This document shows, in pieces, positions 63,001-64,000 of a stretch of 64,000 nt of DNA. The DNA is taken from positions 14,280,837 to 14,344,836 of the forward strand of contig NC_060955.1 of NCBI RefSeq assembly GCF_910589235.1, written 5' to 3'. The DNA is from Vespa crabro. Lineage: Eukaryota > Arthropoda > Insecta > Hymenoptera > Vespidae. The translations under genes were made by a program, and so were the position numbers. How positions within the stretch are numbered: position 1 is the first letter of the stretch; every line of letters begins with the position of its first letter. The notes under the pieces were generated by a model. That model made no database searches. It saw only the letters and a program-made list of their open reading frames with translations, and had not been told where the DNA came from.

Positions 63001-64000
63001 TTGATGTCAATTCAGTTCTTTGATTTATACATGCTAATGACGTGGAGGCACAGCATACCTATACAAACATACACATTGATACAATAAATCAAGAGAAAGG
63101 GTAGTATTCTCTTAATATGATTTTATTTTTTTTCTTCCTACACCCGTCGCTAAAGTCACATAAGTCAAGCAAGAGGTGATGAATAGTTCTAAAATATTAT
63201 TTTTTTAGAGCTGCTTCAACAGCTTGCGATAATTCTTGTAAATGAGATATATCTGAAACTGGTACATCGAGTTCAGTAATCTGGAACATTACATAATTCA
63301 ATAGTATATGATTTTCTACGATGTTAAAAAAAAATGAAATTCTAAGATATTAAAAAATTATAATAGTTTAATACATGCTCACCATTGCACTGTATGCATT
63401 TACATCAATTTGTAATTGAATACGAATTTTTTCATCATCGCTAATTCCTTGAGCATCTGATGTAAGCACTCCTGTCGATTTATCACGTATTTTTTTCAAT
63501 CTTCTTAAACTCTCTTCAGTTTTTTGAACAGATGTCAATACATCTGTTACAGACGTTAAATAACTAAAAAATGCGAATATATTGTTGAAGCTGTATATTT
63601 CAATTAGTATATTTATTTGTATTTACTTACCATTCTGTTAACAAAGACAGTGCTAATTGCAACCATATGGTAACATTCGTTGGTACAAAGTCATTATAAT
63701 TAGTACGAAAATTAGTCAGAAAACTTAATGCATTTTTAACATATGCACAAGGTTTAGTAGGTACTTCTCTATTCGTCCGTCTATATAATCTTGGAATGTC
63801 ACTGACTTGTTTCAAGTATATCACACAATGCATTATAAGTTCATTTACAATTTCTTCTGTAGTAAGTTGTAAAATCATTGTAATTGTTTTAGATGTTTCA
63901 GTCAAACAATCTAAAATAATGCATATATAAAAGAATATAATGATTATCTTACTATTATGGTTAGTGGTTATATTACTGTATAGAAATTAAATATGTAATA
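60076..64000. repeat. Long duplication, copy 2 (matches 35,676-39,600)
   Basis: Near-identical to copy 1, introns and microsatellites included, and it runs off the window end. 60,076-63,196 is the same non-coding DNA as downstream of COG2 copy 1. Confidence 0.97.
63197..63910 (-). CDS. COG2: COG2, second copy, last three exons only (continues beyond the window)
   Basis: Exons 63910-63631, 63563-63383 and 63280-63197 correspond to the last three exons of the gene at 38,797-41,996, with identical splice sites and no coding change seen. They include PRLYRRTNREVP and the SDDEKIRIQLQIDV C-terminal motif. The next exon upstream would start at about 64,051, outside the window. Whether this copy is complete, and so might be the real full-length COG2, cannot be told here. 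Confidence 0.9.

Overview
The window looks like AT-rich insect DNA. The gene models and the transposon and satellite types suggest a hymenopteran, probably a bee, but I cannot fix the species. It has three parts: a satellite and transposon block (about 1-35,000), a compact block of housekeeping and neuronal genes (about 38,800-58,800), and the start of a near-identical second copy of part of that gene block (60,076 to the window end).

Satellite block. A tandem repeat of roughly 340 bp fills most of 4,908-34,985. It occurs as at least three diverged forms (A, B, C). Its orientation changes along the window: A forward (4,908-7,563), A reverse (12,920-15,650), one B monomer reverse (15,650-16,054), B forward (16,620-25,632, split by a piggyBac), then B grading into C reverse (27,900-34,985). 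Every orientation switch is filled by non-satellite DNA. One holds a TTA-rich microsatellite with an R1-clade non-LTR retrotransposon inside it; the other two hold copies of the same ~550-bp repeat. Other insertions are a deleted Ty3/gypsy element (1-4,907), a piggyBac with exact TTAA duplications, a deleted mariner, and a 78-bp TTAA-flanked mini-insert. None of the transposon open reading frames is intact.

Gene block. Intron-exon structures were worked out by hand from splice sites, reading phase and family resemblance. They are COG2 (minus, Golgi tethering complex, N-terminal exon not found), eIF2B epsilon (plus, translation initiation exchange factor), rabphilin (minus, Rab-binding zinc domain plus two C2 domains, with a 200-N gap inside its largest exon), RMND1 (minus, mitochondrial translation support), and glutathione synthetase (minus), which lies entirely inside intron 2 of RMND1. 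eIF2B epsilon and rabphilin converge, about 400 bp apart. These are unrelated single-copy genes, not a pathway cluster.

Duplication. 35,676-39,600 recurs at 60,076-64,000 with a constant offset of 24,400 bp. I saw two substitutions and no indels. It carries the last three COG2 exons and stops only because the window ends. This is either a very young tandem duplication of a 24.4-kb unit or an assembly artefact.

I found no tRNA, rRNA or CRISPR array.
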